Counted from the first letter of the stretch, positions 34,170 to 44,424 are shown. The stretch is DNA of 64,000 nt from Asparagopsis taxiformis (GCA_030407315.1 JALQPE010000075.1:1-64000); one strand, 5' to 3'. Notes: generated by a model from the sequence alone, not told the origin. A program made the numbers and translations.

Positions 34170-34260
34170 GTATGTTCTCTCGCTTCTAACCATGCTTCTA
34201 GCGTTGATGAAGTTACATTCCTAGCACTAACCATTGATTCATCTATTCTTTTCCTTCCAG
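34170..34260 (+). other. predicted intron in outward leader of E2
   Basis: GTATGT donor, GCACTAACC branch-like phrase at about 34223, pyrimidine tract and TTCCAG acceptor at 34260, 91 bp in all. A diverged duplicate of the branch/acceptor part lies at about 34062-34125 (CAGCACTAACC..TGCCAG), and CTTTCTCCAG at 34008 is another acceptor-like site. No long ORF. 34600-35300 holds short repeats (CAACCACT..CCAGTGGA, CACGGTG) that may be subterminal motifs. Confidence 0.5.
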
Positions 34261-35454
34261 GTGCCAACAGAAATTTCTGGCTTCCCCTCATCTCTCTTTT
34301 CATGCCTATATGTATTTGTAGTTACTTTATGTAGAGCTAGCGTTTTGCCGTTTAGTGTCTACCATGGTAGCGTAGTTCATAGTTCCGTAGTGCAGTGTAC
34401 AGATGATCTTCATTTCGTTAAACTTTTGGCGTTAGCTGCCCATTTACCTATTCCATATCCACTACACCATATCGTAAATCTTGCGTACCCGCTACTGGCT
34501 GCACCCTAGTCTAATTCTTTATCCCTATGCCGATTTCCATTCTACCTAGATATCGTTTCAGTCAGACCTATCCGTCCTGCAGTTTCTCCGCAAAAGTGCG
34601 ATGTGCCGCCCATTCTACCTTTCAGTTTCTACCCAGAGCGCCCACCGGTGCAACCACTCTACCCAGTGGACATGGTCCACGCCCACCCGACGGTACAACC
34701 ACTACATCCAGTGGAAGTGAACCGTACCCATTACAGTGCTCCACGGTGGAATAATACCAGTGTCACGAGCAGGTGTTATAATAGAATATATCCGGGCTTT
34801 ACACAGTACTCTAGTTTGGAAACTAACCGCGCTTTGCCTTGGGCCGTACATGCCCAGTCAATGGTCCCTTTCCAGATTATCGTTTGGCCAGTTCCACAAG
34901 TCAGCTTAGTCACGTCCCATAAGCAAAAAGTCACCTACTCTGGAATTATTCCAATGAATACAATAATCATACTTTGGTCACCGTCCATTCAGCGAGTGCT
35001 GCTTACGCCTGGTTTCAGACACCGGACCGTCACGGTGTGCCCATTATAGTTTATAGTTTATTTCTACGAATCTCTCTGCACCTTCCACCACATATCGCAG
35101 TCACGGTGCACCCCATATCTAACTATACCCATATACAGTACTGGTTCCATTCCAACAGTCCGTGCCTGCGTGACTTGGCCCGTTCTAATCAACCCGCCGT
35201 CCTGCTCATATATGGACGTGGTTCATTTCCATCCCTACGTGTCCTTCCGTACATGGTTCAGCCATCACCTCACGGCCACACCATAGTTCTGCTTGGTTCC
35301 TGCCTACTGTAAAACAAAATCGCCGTGCTGGTCTCAGCCCATGATTTTTTACATTTTTTTCGATGGGCCTTATCCAAACGTTGGGGATGGGCGTTCCGCT
35401 AAAATATGGTGACTAGTTCTACTGTACGATACGGCATTTTCCATGGAATATTCT

Positions 35455-35950
35455 CTATTTTTGCTTATCTTGTGCCATTCCGAGCTGCCCTGTCTTCGGC
35501 CTACGATCTTTCTTGACCGGGATGGGAACAACTGTCTTGTGGCGAACATTGACAGGTGCCGGTTGACTTTGCCTGGCAGACCGGCGCGGAGCATTGGCGA
35601 TTACTTCTTCTTCGAATCCCAACCGCCTGATGAAACCAAACGAAACATTGTCGGGAATCGGATACGACGCATTCCTGAAATACGTGTGATACCTCGTTGT
35701 CGTGTGTGACAAAACTCTGTCGACATGCCCTGCCCCGGCATGTTGTACATGGCCGTGACCGATGAAGACTGAACGTGGCGGAACGATTACCTTCTTCAGC
35801 TTCATCGTCTTGGCGTACATATCTAATTCCAGCGCTTTGAAAAAGACGTACTTGTGGGACCCTGGACACACCCAGATAGGGAATGGGTCATCTCCGTTGG
35901 CAATAACAAAGTAACCCGGAAGTTCACTACCGAGTTTGAGATTAAAAAAT
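35455..35950 (-). pseudogene. distal-His half of a 2OG dioxygenase gene, split by E3
   Basis: On the minus strand: ELPGYFVIANGDDPFPIWVC, PGSHKY, VIVPPRSVFIGHGHVQHAGA, then a Lys/Arg-rich tail. It matches the segment after HxD in the other dioxygenases (compare VPPYSLFIGRGDFYHGG). There is no start codon of its own: the frame runs into E3 subterminal repeats at 35951. The missing HxD half is at 60575-60774. A remnant of an older gene, inactivated by the 24.6-kb insertion and by further stops. Confidence 0.8.
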
Positions 35951-36310
35951 GTAGTAAATTTACTGCCTGAGGCAGTAAAAATCACTGCCTGAGCAATGTA
36001 GTGCCTGAGGCAGTAAAATTACTATTTTAATTTTTTCAGTTCTAGTGCCGCAGGCAGTAAAATACAAAATTTCCTGGCAGTACGGTATGTAGCAGAATTC
36101 AGTACTGTACGATAGCAAATTCTAGTAATTTTTGCTGGTACCACAGGGCAGTAGTGCAATGCAGTGATTTTTGATGATTTCTGCAATGGAATGTACTGCC
36201 GTACAGTACTGCCCTGGCAAATGACCTGGCATTAGAATCAGGCAGTAAAATATACTGGCTCCGGCAGTGAATTGTACTGCCTGCAAGTACTGCCTTGATA
36301 GTAATTGGTG
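35951..36310. repeat. E3 left subterminal repeats
   Basis: GCCTGAGGCAGTAAAATT, ACTGCCTGAG, TACTGCCGTACAGTACTGCC and GGCAGTACGG occur in both orientations. The block begins GATTAAAAAATGTAGTAAA instead of CACTAC. 36311-36622 is presumably the promoter of the following gene. Confidence 0.8.
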
Positions 36311-36622
36311 ATTGGTATTTTCTGAGATTCAATGTTGCAATAGTTGTCCAGGATAGGGTTGTACAATGTGTTCGCATGTGAGTTCAAGTAGAGAAGAGAG
36401 GAAACTATTCTGAAGCTACTAGTAGTGAGAAGTGTAGAGGATGCATGGTCACATGGAAATGACCGTTACAAAAAAGGTAGGAGAAAATCGGTCGTTTTCC
36501 GAGGATATGAGTAGAGTAGTTGGCATTATTTGTTACTATTGCTAGCATTCTAGTTCCAGGAAAAGCGTTTGGAGTGACACTCTGCGATTGGAACGAGAGG
36601 CGAAGGCGAATTTTGACGGAAG

Positions 36623-38146
36623 ATGGAATCTCAGCGTCGTGAGGAAAATCCAAATGACTGCCTAGCAGGGATTATTCGAGAGGGATTCAGGACAGTGACT
36701 GGGGAAGTTCGTCGTATTGGGGAGAGGATGGATGAAATCGACGATGATCGAACGTCCCAACGCCAGCAAATCGAAAAGCTGATGAGTCGCGTCGAGTTTA
36801 TTGTAACGGAACTACAGGGTGTGAAAGACATCTGTGATGGTTTATTACAGCAGAGTCAGGGCACTTCGAAGAAGGGGATGACTGACAAGGACAGGGACCG
36901 TTTGCGCATCTCGCAGTCAGCAGAACTATCGTTTTCTTACAATTTTCTGTGTGCAGTATTTGGAACTGTTGTACCTTTGCTGGTCGACAAGATTGATGCT
37001 GGGGCGACAATTTACACCAACCAAGGAATCTACGACCTCCGTGGTTGCAGGTTGCTCTCTGCAATGATGTTTGCGAAGCAGAGCAATGACAAGAGGGATG
37101 TGTTCCAATCCAACACCGGGAAGAACAACATCGAGCTTCGATTCCAAGTGGTGATGTCTCTCCTGCGGAACATTCAGAAGGAAAAGTCGGGTACAGGCCG
37201 TACAGTGGAAGGCTCGAGCTCTGGACGCGATTCGAATGCGTTCAACGTCTGGAAGGAGAACAAGTACATTCCGGACAAAATAATCGAAGAAGTTGTTTAT
37301 GGTGCCACTGGCGATGGCCGAAACCAGCCTGCAGGAAGCATTGACGGAGGGGCTAGGAAGCGGAGGAAAACAGATGGAAATGGTGGACAGTTGAGCAAGC
37401 GTGAAATATCTTTGGCTGTTACGAAAGTTGCGCTGACAAAGGTGCTCGGTTTCCTGAACAAGTCTAGAGAGCAGGTGCGCCATCGATTCCTTGTCGAACT
37501 GGGGTTCGCTCTAGTGTTGGAAACGGACGCCTCTATCACTTTCGAGTTTCCAACTCACGATCTCATTCGAGATATGGATGTTATCCCCGATACCCGTGTG
37601 ACCAACGGAAATCTAAGGCCTGAGGAACGGAAAGTTGTGGATGACAAGAATTCCGAGATCTTGATACAATTCATCGCTGAGCGGAAAGAGATGGTTGTCA
37701 TCATTCAGTACGAAGTCGAGATATCGGGATGTGTGGCCAAAAGGATGATTCGAAGGAGAATCAATATCCTGGAGGTAGCCCTGAACACTGCAATTGCTTT
37801 CCTTCAATGCACGAGTAGAATGGTTTTCCTGCGACGTTCCTGCAATTCACTCAGATTTGTCTATGCAATCGCTTCCGGGATTCTAGGAATTTTCAAGGTA
37901 CAATCAGGTCAGACCTTCGAAGAAAGTGTACAAGACGAGCTCAAACAATTAGGAAAGGCGATGTTGCCCAGTGACCGAATCTGTAAGAGGCATCTCTGTG
38001 AAGATGTACTGACAATTACTAACGAAAAATTCGATGAACAACACTTGGAACAGCGTAGTACCGCGTTTGAGGAGGATAGCGGACATGGAAATGAAGAAGA
38101 TGGGAGTGAAAGCTACGTTGAAGTTTTTCTTGATGAGGAAGATTGA
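36623..38146 (+). CDS. coiled-coil protein of unknown function (E3)
   Basis: 507 residues from ATG 36623. Residues 1-75 are predicted coiled coil (RIGERMDEIDDDRTSQRQQI onward). A basic patch GARKRRKTDG near residue 240 could be a nuclear signal. A helical C-terminal domain follows, with RRRINILEVALNTAIAFLQC, ending in an acidic tail. AATAAA lies 69 bp after the stop. Nothing similar is recognised by eye; it is not obviously related to the coiled-coil protein at 5960. Its place, first gene inside the end of a CACTA element, would suit a protein that binds subterminal repeats, but that is inference. The frame is complete and uninterrupted. Confidence 0.7.
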   Translation: MESQRREENPNDCLAGIIREGFRTVTGEVRRIGERMDEIDDDRTSQRQQIEKLMSRVEFIVTELQGVKDICDGLLQQSQGTSKKGMTDKDRDRLRISQSAELSFSYNFLCAVFGTVVPLLVDKIDAGATIYTNQGIYDLRGCRLLSAMMFAKQSNDKRDVFQSNTGKNNIELRFQVVMSLLRNIQKEKSGTGRTVEGSSSGRDSNAFNVWKENKYIPDKIIEEVVYGATGDGRNQPAGSIDGGARKRRKTDGNGGQLSKREISLAVTKVALTKVLGFLNKSREQVRHRFLVELGFALVLETDASITFEFPTHDLIRDMDVIPDTRVTNGNLRPEERKVVDDKNSEILIQFIAERKEMVVIIQYEVEISGCVAKRMIRRRINILEVALNTAIAFLQCTSRMVFLRRSCNSLRFVYAIASGILGIFKVQSGQTFEESVQDELKQLGKAMLPSDRICKRHLCEDVLTITNEKFDEQHLEQRSTAFEEDSGHGNEEDGSESYVEVFLDEED

Positions 38147-38214
38147 TAATGGAGGCGTAGAAGTAAAGTTTCATAGCCTTTGAAAGGAACCGACTACTAC
38201 GAGAGACTTAAGAG

Positions 38215-38220
38215 AAATAA
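38215..38220 (+). promoter_or_regulatory. AATAAA polyadenylation signal
   Basis: AATAAA 69 bp after the stop of the 36623 gene and before the hairpin units. Confidence 0.5.
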
Positions 38221-38459
38221 AAACCTTTAGATGTGAAACTGTCTAGGATGTGCGTGGAAAAGGTGCACCGCAGCATGCTACGTACTACATGGTGTACTGG
38301 AAACAATAGCTATCGTTCTTTTTTTCAGCTCACTCTGCGACTAGAAAGCGTCATGTCTACTACGGTTAAGAGTTTTACCCTGTCATTGAGCACGCCTCTA
38401 GTACCTTCGGGGCCTGTGCAGTCCCATCCAATGCCGTAGCTCCACCTGGCAGAGTAGTG

Positions 38460-38650
38460 CGGAAAATAATACCGGGTATTATTTTGAGGAATATTTTGCC
38501 AAGTGGAGGGCAATCATTCGTACCGACTACAGGCGATCCCTGGACGAAACCTAAGAATAATACCCGGTATTATTTTCAGGGATATTTTGCCAAGTGGAGA
38601 GCAATCATTGTTACAGAATGCAGACAGTCCCTGGACGAAGGAACAGGCCA
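38460..38650. repeat. H hairpin units, two copies
   Basis: Cores AATAATACCGGGTATTATT (38465-38483) and AATAATACCCGGTATTATT (38556-38574), each followed by TATTTTGCCAAGTGGAG and GCAATCATT. Period about 91 bp. They lie between two convergent genes, about 320 bp after one stop and 175 bp after the other. Confidence 0.9.
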
Positions 38651-38750
38651 GAAAGATACGGAGCATGTATCGATGGATACCATCGACTTAATCGAGGTTG
38701 ACTAACTCTAAACAGTCTTGTAGACCCATCTAGAAAAGATAGAAAACGTT

Positions 38751-40139
38751 TTACTCGGAGGCGACATTGTGTACGGTAGGATGAGGTGCATCGACAGGGG
38801 AACTATTCTGTCCAACGATAACGTCATGTCCAATTGTGTCTAGCTCGCTGCAGATGGTGTGTCCACTGAAAATGCATGCTGGGAGGTTCAAGTATGCAGT
38901 TCCCAACACAACATTCTTGAGAACGCGCTCGAAAGTTCCATATGGACGAGGGCCTTGAACAGGTTTCCAGGTCAGTGAGAACGAGTTGGCCAGTTTGAAA
39001 TTTTTGCTGTCCGGCAGCTCAAAGTTCTCTTGCATTTCTCGACTTGAGAGGAAGCGAGCTTCCAAAGGATACGAATAGCTGCAATTGACATAGTCGTACT
39101 CATCAGATTCTCGAGTAAGAACGACAGTACTACTCATGTTTTCAGATCTCCTGTATAAAGAGGAACCAACAAGAACAGCCTTTGTAGATGGAATAGAATC
39201 TTCTGAAGCACTGTCTGCTAGAGTTCCCAAAACTCTAATGACAGAAGACCCAGAATCGTGTCGTGTTTTCTTCCACTTGAGGATAGTAGAGTTCGTGCAT
39301 GTAGACATGGAAGGAGCTAAAGTATTGCAGAGGTCATAGTATGTTCCAAAGTGGATCGATAGCTCTTTATCTCTCCCAGTTGAAATTCGAACCGCCTCGA
39401 CGCTCGGCAGGAAAATTGTGTTTGGGTTGTTCTTCTCTTCGCATAGCCTGGAAAGTTGTAAAAACTGTTCAAGCGAGCAATCTGCTCTTGCCGTCACATA
39501 GTCTTGCACCAAGGAGCTCACTTCCCGGCCTGTTTCAGACTTCGTGATTTTGGAGGACAGGGGTTTGTCCAGTTTTAAGCCAACTCTCTGGAACAGGTAG
39601 TCGCACACAATGTTTCCGAAGATGGGTCCAGTAGCGCTTGATGAACCGCGACAGTTGAAAATCTGCCTTTCGAGGTAGGATACCTTTTGAAACAGCTTGG
39701 ATATGTCCTCATTGATGTTAGGACCAGGAGGACTCTCATCGCAAACTAAGCGCGGCTCGGACTTAGATCGACTCAACATGTTTTCTTTGCAGTCTTTTTT
39801 ATGGAAACTGTCTTCACCCGCCGACGAGATCGTCTGCTCTAGTGCTAGTTGCTCTCCAAACCTCCAACGTAGCATGTTTCCAGAGTCAATGTCCAGCAGC
39901 GAATTGTTCTTGAATAATTTTGCTGTAGAGACTGACTGGTCGAAACCGTGTTCAGATTGATATTGCAGCGTAACAAACAAGTTTCCAGTCAAACGATGTT
40001 CTCCGGACGCGTCCGGCTTGGCAGTACTCAAAACTTTGGCGCCCCACCAAACCTTTTTCTGTTTCCTTCCTCTCGTTCGTAAACTCCATTCTACTTCAAT
40101 GACTGATCCTTCGGAGACAAACTCTGTTGGGTCTTGCAT
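38751..40139 (-). CDS. unknown protein with possible Tudor/SH3-like N terminus (E3)
   Basis: 462 residues from ATG 40139. Residues 8-95 alternate short strands rich in Val, Trp and Tyr (SVIEVEWSLRTRGRKQKKVW, WGAKVL, LFVTLQYQSEHGFD, MLRWRF), the look of a Tudor/agenet-type barrel that reads methylated proteins, but without a diagnostic aromatic cage I can confirm. The middle is polar and Ser-rich. The C-terminal part has EYDYVNCSYSYPLEARFLSS and ends PTVHNVASE. It shares a 730-bp divergent promoter region with the methyltransferase-SET gene, so the two may be co-regulated. A chromatin reader beside a SET enzyme would make sense, but this is inference. Confidence 0.65.
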   Translation of the reverse strand: MQDPTEFVSEGSVIEVEWSLRTRGRKQKKVWWGAKVLSTAKPDASGEHRLTGNLFVTLQYQSEHGFDQSVSTAKLFKNNSLLDIDSGNMLRWRFGEQLALEQTISSAGEDSFHKKDCKENMLSRSKSEPRLVCDESPPGPNINEDISKLFQKVSYLERQIFNCRGSSSATGPIFGNIVCDYLFQRVGLKLDKPLSSKITKSETGREVSSLVQDYVTARADCSLEQFLQLSRLCEEKNNPNTIFLPSVEAVRISTGRDKELSIHFGTYYDLCNTLAPSMSTCTNSTILKWKKTRHDSGSSVIRVLGTLADSASEDSIPSTKAVLVGSSLYRRSENMSSTVVLTRESDEYDYVNCSYSYPLEARFLSSREMQENFELPDSKNFKLANSFSLTWKPVQGPRPYGTFERVLKNVVLGTAYLNLPACIFSGHTICSELDTIGHDVIVGQNSSPVDAPHPTVHNVASE

Positions 40140-40556
40140 AATGGGTATTCCCAGGAAAAGAATGGAAGAGGTATCGACTGAGGAAACAGGAAAGATGACG
40201 AAACTGTACAGCTTGTATCCGTGTGGAATGATAGAGAGAAAATTGGTAGGTTACTATTTTTATACTTGCATAACTCGTAACGGTTATAAATTACTAACAC
40301 CTGTCCCAAGCGACATGGGAGACCAACATCGTGATGATCATCTCTCTTGAACATTCATCACCATATAATAAAGATCTTATTCCGAGCTGCTCGAAGCCAT
40401 TACCAGTAGATTGGGTGTATTTTTCGCTGTGGCAATATAACGGAACCTAGACGTGTATGTATAAACAGACGCAGGGATCGAGAATGATGCAGTGAAATCA
40501 ATGTGTATATTTATATACTGGTTGTAAGAACGAGTCTACAAGTTCGAACAGAAGAT

Positions 40557-40629
40557 GAAGTCCTCTCAAGAGATTGGTTTTGAAATCTCCGATGGCAGAT
40601 TTCAAACTCAATCTCTCGAGGGGACTTCA
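40557..40629. promoter_or_regulatory. inverted repeat in the divergent promoter region
   Basis: GAAGTCCTCTCAAGAGATTG and its imperfect complement CAATCTCTCGAGGGGACTTC enclose GAAATCTCCGATGGCAGATTTC. It lies between the starts at 40139 and 40871, the only divergent gene pair in E3, and shares no core with the 3' hairpins. It could be an operator for both genes. Confidence 0.55.
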
Positions 40630-40870
40630 AATTCAAAACAAAAATGGAAATGTCCGTTGGCGAAATAATTGTATTGAAAGGCCGCCGAAGAACCTAATTA
40701 TTCCTCATTACGTACCCTACCTAGCCAAAGTATACCTGAAAATATTCAGGTTAACTCTTTAACTGTGCATTTAAGGTTTATCAAGATTGTTGCCGAAGGT
40801 TTTTAACGCCAGGTAGGAGAGAAGATTGTTTTCTGCTGGTGGCTGATTGAGGTGAAGAATCTATTTCTCG

Positions 40871-43800
40871 ATGGCCTCTGAGAAGAGAAATCCAGCGAGC
40901 ACCTCTGGGCGTCCCCTTCATGGTGAGCGGCGCAATGGGCTATTGCACATCGACCCATTCAAGATCAAAAGATATGTCGAGATTCGAGAAATCGACTACA
41001 GGCACGTCGATGTTATTGCCGAGAGCATTCAGGTTTACGGCTACAATGACAACAACCCAATTACCGGTCGGATCATTGACGGTGATGTACAGGTGCTGGA
41101 TGGTGCGCATCGTTCGAAAGCTGTAATCAAGCTCATAGAGAACGGTGAGCTTCCGCGTGATTTCACTGTTCCTATGATTGAAGAAGAAGTCGACATATCT
41201 CCGATTACAAGTGCTGCTTTCCTTCTAGATAGTGTGAAAGCATCAAACGCGAACGATATGGCATCCAGGCAGAAGAGGATGACTTTCATTGAGTACCTGA
41301 ATCTTACTTTGGATCTTAGAGATGGGTACTGGGAGCGAAACGCAGGTGAAAAACAAGGGAGCTCAAGCATGGTTACAATTCGCGACGTGAATATGCCATC
41401 CATTAGGCGATGGCTCGCCGTGGGATCTCAGCGCGAAGATTTGGCAGAAACTGTGCTGAGGCAGCCACAGTACGAGAGTTGCTTGTCAATTCTTCGTGTG
41501 CTTCGCCCCTACAGTCGCATAGAAGAACCCAATCCCAAAATGGTTCGCTGTCTGTGGCAGTTGTTCTGTATTGTATGGGGAAGGCCGGTTGAAGTTCAGA
41601 ACAATTTTGCGATGAAGGAGTTTCCCACATCTCTCGAGAAAAGAGCATCAGTCGGCGAGCAGTTGTTTGGGATGTCTACAAGTGGTGAAATTGCTTCTCC
41701 ATTGTGTCGCGAAGTCCTCACCTGTGAGTATTTTCGTTCTGGAAGAAGTGCACAGGGTAGAACATTAACAGAAGAAGACAAAGTATTTGGAAGGCTGATG
41801 TTTATGATTTCATTTGTGCACATTGCCCTCACTAGACGCAGAAATGCACCCATTCGCCGGGGTAGGAAGCGTCGTAGAACTGGGAGGGATACAGAGACTT
41901 CTACATTCGCCCCTTTCCAGCGCACAAGAGCAAACGGAGAGTCTGTGGGTGTCGTTTTGGAAAGGGTCATGTCTGCCTGGGATACAACAGCGATGATTCT
42001 GGGCTTCGAAAGCGCCTACATGATGTGTCGCCCATACATGGTTTTCGACTCTGAGAAATTCCAATTCATCTGTCTTGCTAATCGTACTGACGGGTGGGCA
42101 CATCCTGACCACTACTCAGATCTTCTGCTTCCGTCCCCGGTAGTGAAACTCCGCGAGAATGCAGGTTATCCAGGCACTTTGGATATCTCTGTTGATGCAA
42201 GGTTGAGGTCTTTGACAGAAGCCGTACTAGTGTCTGTGTATGACTGTATGATAGGCATTGATGTATTCGGATCAAGTACGAACCAGATGGAAGGGCTGCG
42301 CACTAAATTTTTCCATCAGCCTGACCGGTTCGGATTGAACGCCTTCATCGAAGCAAGAATAGAACAATCCATCGCATTGGATGGTCACGAAAGACTCAAG
42401 GTATGGAAGAACTGGAACCGTGAAATGCGTGTGAAGCCAGTTGATGTCTGCGACTTGAAAATTCTCTACGAGACTGAACAGCGCAACGCAGCATCCAGAT
42501 CTCTTTCTCGAGAAAGAGATCGTCTTGAGTCGAATGAATCAATGCAGCACAGCACTCGCCGTTTAGGTACAGGTGGAAGGAAACCTACCAATGACTCTGG
42601 ATCCCAGTATACATCCAGCATGGATGGGAGGGCTTCGTCCGCAGTGGACACGGTTATGCAAGATGTTGCGGAGGATACACCGTCAGCGGAGGCAGTGGGT
42701 GAGGAAGAGGGGGTACCGGATCATATTGTGCAATTGAAAAAGGTCATGAAGAGATTTTGCGTGGCTTACAACTGTACAGCCTCGAGGTTAGTGCACCGGG
42801 TTAACACTGATTCCATTGGCATGCTTTCAGGGAATACTATTGATGGACAAGCACAACTTGTGCTCACCGATCCACCCTTCAACACGCGGAGGGAGAAAGG
42901 CAAGACCAATTCAGACTATGATGACATCAATAGCGCACAAATGTTTCGTACTGGAAAGGACATTTCTCGAATGCTGCGCCCTGGAGGACATGCCCTGATA
43001 TTTTCCAGTATCAAACAGTTGGTTGGGTGGGGAGAAGCTCTTCAAAATGCAGAAAGCGGGGAACAATCCATGCGTACAGACGATGTTCCTCTCATTCTAA
43101 GCCGTCGTCCCTACGTATTCATCCAAAACCCAATGAACAAATCGTGTTCATTACACAACATTCACGAGTTTGTTGTGCACAGTTTCAAACGTGGGATGGG
43201 AGCTGCCGCGTTTGAAATGGTTGATTATTCTTTGCATAACCGTGACCTTTCACGACATCCAGGGTACGTGAACGCAATCGACAACTGCCCAAAGCTCGGA
43301 CCTGGTGAGTCATTGAACTTCGAAGACAAAAGGCTACGTGCGGAGCAGAAGCCTCTGTCCATACTTCGAGAGCTTATTTCAAGGTTTTCAAAGCCAGGAG
43401 ACATTGTGGTAGATCTATTCTCCGGAACGTATTCTACTGCAATAGCTTGCATGACAATGAGAGATGGTCTGTATCGCAAGTTTATTGGATGTGAAAAAGA
43501 CGCCACATGCCATGGATCAGCTCAGCCGTTGTTGCTGGATTGCTTTGTTAGGCAAGGTCGAGATGGAGTTTTTGGGGAGGCAACCAAAAATGACATATCG
43601 AGTATTCTCGCTAACAAAGAATGGAATTACTCGATAAGGAGCAATGTAGGAAGTGAAAGACTTCGACATCGAAGTGATGCGCCTGATGGATTCCCGTCGG
43701 TATCTTCACTACCACTGCATATGTTGCGATTTGTCTCCTCTGTTGCGCGGGATCAAAGCATGCTCCGAAGACTTGCCGAAGTCCCAATGAATGAATGGGG

Positions 43801-44380
43801 CGTAGAAGATTTAGGCAAGGTTTTCTCCGTTGACCCTGAGATGATGCTTGCAGTAGATGCCTCCTTTCACAACGTTATTGTTGCTGCATCGACAGTTCGA
43901 GAGGGAGGATTGGGGGTTTTTGCCGCAGAAGATTTAGAGAGGGGCTCTGTTGTTGGATGGTATAATGGGACAATTTTATACGGGAAGATTGGGGAGAATG
44001 AACCGCAACGCAGTCGCTTGTACGGACCGGACGGGTTCGGTTGTACTGGTGAAAGATTCCAAAACTTCAACATGGAGATGGAGACCAGTGTCATCGGAGA
44101 AGAAGCACCGGTCGACAAGATATATCTTGTACCAGCGGAATACAATGTCTGCAGCTACCTCAACGACAGTAGGACCATTGACGGAATGGAGAGAGTTGCA
44201 AATGTGCAACGCAGAAAAAATGCAGAGTTCCGAGTTCACAAAGACGTCAATCCTACTTGCGACTTCAAGTATGCAGTAGCAAAACCTGATCTCATCCTAG
44301 CGCAGGTTGTAGTAGATGTTCGAGCTGGGGAAGAGATATTCGTTGACTATGGATCGCGCTACTGGACTGCAGAGAAGTAG
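40871..44380 (+). CDS. ParB-like/DNA amino-methyltransferase/SET fusion protein (E3)
   Basis: 1169 residues from ATG 40871, uninterrupted. Residues 25-110: ParB/sulfiredoxin-like domain (HIDPFKIKRY, VIAESIQVYG, then LDGAHRSKAV at 76-85, the ParB-type GxHR box). Middle: helical, with RRGRKRRRTGR as a likely nuclear signal. 660-900: beta-class amino-methyltransferase, order DPPF (667-670), RPGGHALIF, RAEQKPLSILRELI, DIVVDLFSGTYSTAIA (844-859), GCEKD. DPPF/DPPY enzymes methylate adenine N6 or cytosine N4. About 995-1165: SET domain (GLGVFAAEDLERGSVVGWYN, YLNDSR, AGEEIFVDYGSRYW); the usual NHS of SET reads NDS, so lysine methylation is uncertain. Homologues at 1-3142 and 19800 are broken. It probably writes DNA (and perhaps histone) methylation on or around the transposon. 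Confidence 0.85.
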   Translation: MASEKRNPASTSGRPLHGERRNGLLHIDPFKIKRYVEIREIDYRHVDVIAESIQVYGYNDNNPITGRIIDGDVQVLDGAHRSKAVIKLIENGELPRDFTVPMIEEEVDISPITSAAFLLDSVKASNANDMASRQKRMTFIEYLNLTLDLRDGYWERNAGEKQGSSSMVTIRDVNMPSIRRWLAVGSQREDLAETVLRQPQYESCLSILRVLRPYSRIEEPNPKMVRCLWQLFCIVWGRPVEVQNNFAMKEFPTSLEKRASVGEQLFGMSTSGEIASPLCREVLTCEYFRSGRSAQGRTLTEEDKVFGRLMFMISFVHIALTRRRNAPIRRGRKRRRTGRDTETSTFAPFQRTRANGESVGVVLERVMSAWDTTAMILGFESAYMMCRPYMVFDSEKFQFICLANRTDGWAHPDHYSDLLLPSPVVKLRENAGYPGTLDISVDARLRSLTEAVLVSVYDCMIGIDVFGSSTNQMEGLRTKFFHQPDRFGLNAFIEARIEQSIALDGHERLKVWKNWNREMRVKPVDVCDLKILYETEQRNAASRSLSRERDRLESNESMQHSTRRLGTGGRKPTNDSGSQYTSSMDGRASSAVDTVMQDVAEDTPSAEAVGEEEGVPDHIVQLKKVMKRFCVAYNCTASRLVHRVNTDSIGMLSGNTIDGQAQLVLTDPPFNTRREKGKTNSDYDDINSAQMFRTGKDISRMLRPGGHALIFSSIKQLVGWGEALQNAESGEQSMRTDDVPLILSRRPYVFIQNPMNKSCSLHNIHEFVVHSFKRGMGAAAFEMVDYSLHNRDLSRHPGYVNAIDNCPKLGPGESLNFEDKRLRAEQKPLSILRELISRFSKPGDIVVDLFSGTYSTAIACMTMRDGLYRKFIGCEKDATCHGSAQPLLLDCFVRQGRDGVFGEATKNDISSILANKEWNYSIRSNVGSERLRHRSDAPDGFPSVSSLPLHMLRFVSSVARDQSMLRRLAEVPMNEWGVEDLGKVFSVDPEMMLAVDASFHNVIVAASTVREGGLGVFAAEDLERGSVVGWYNGTILYGKIGENEPQRSRLYGPDGFGCTGERFQNFNMEMETSVIGEEAPVDKIYLVPAEYNVCSYLNDSRTIDGMERVANVQRRKNAEFRVHKDVNPTCDFKYAVAKPDLILAQVVVDVRAGEEIFVDYGSRYWTAEK

Positions 44381-44424
44381 GACAGTATACGCGTCCAATT
44401 ACAGATATCAAGAGTACCATCAGC

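Larger units (their letters stand above)
19325..35300 (+). mobile_element. E2: composite CACTA-like element with epigenetic genes
   Basis: Contains in order a broken methyltransferase-SET gene, a broken ParB-dioxygenase gene and an intact transposase, all on +, bounded and separated by the M palindromes (19325, 23429, 24020, 24537, 28982, 33367). After the transposase come a 40-bp palindrome, an intron-bearing region and short repeats, the same order as near the ends of E1 and E3. Neither CACTA terminus was found, so both limits are approximate. Confidence 0.55.

Noticed and set aside
34600..35300. Defined right terminus of E2
   Set aside because: Short repeats are present, but no CACTA end or match to a left end could be found, so no exact boundary is claimed.
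35995..36003. GTAGTG at the E3 left end taken as a CACTA terminus
   Set aside because: It lies inside the subterminal repeats, faces the wrong way for E3 and is not followed by the TGTGTCTG sequence of the right end.
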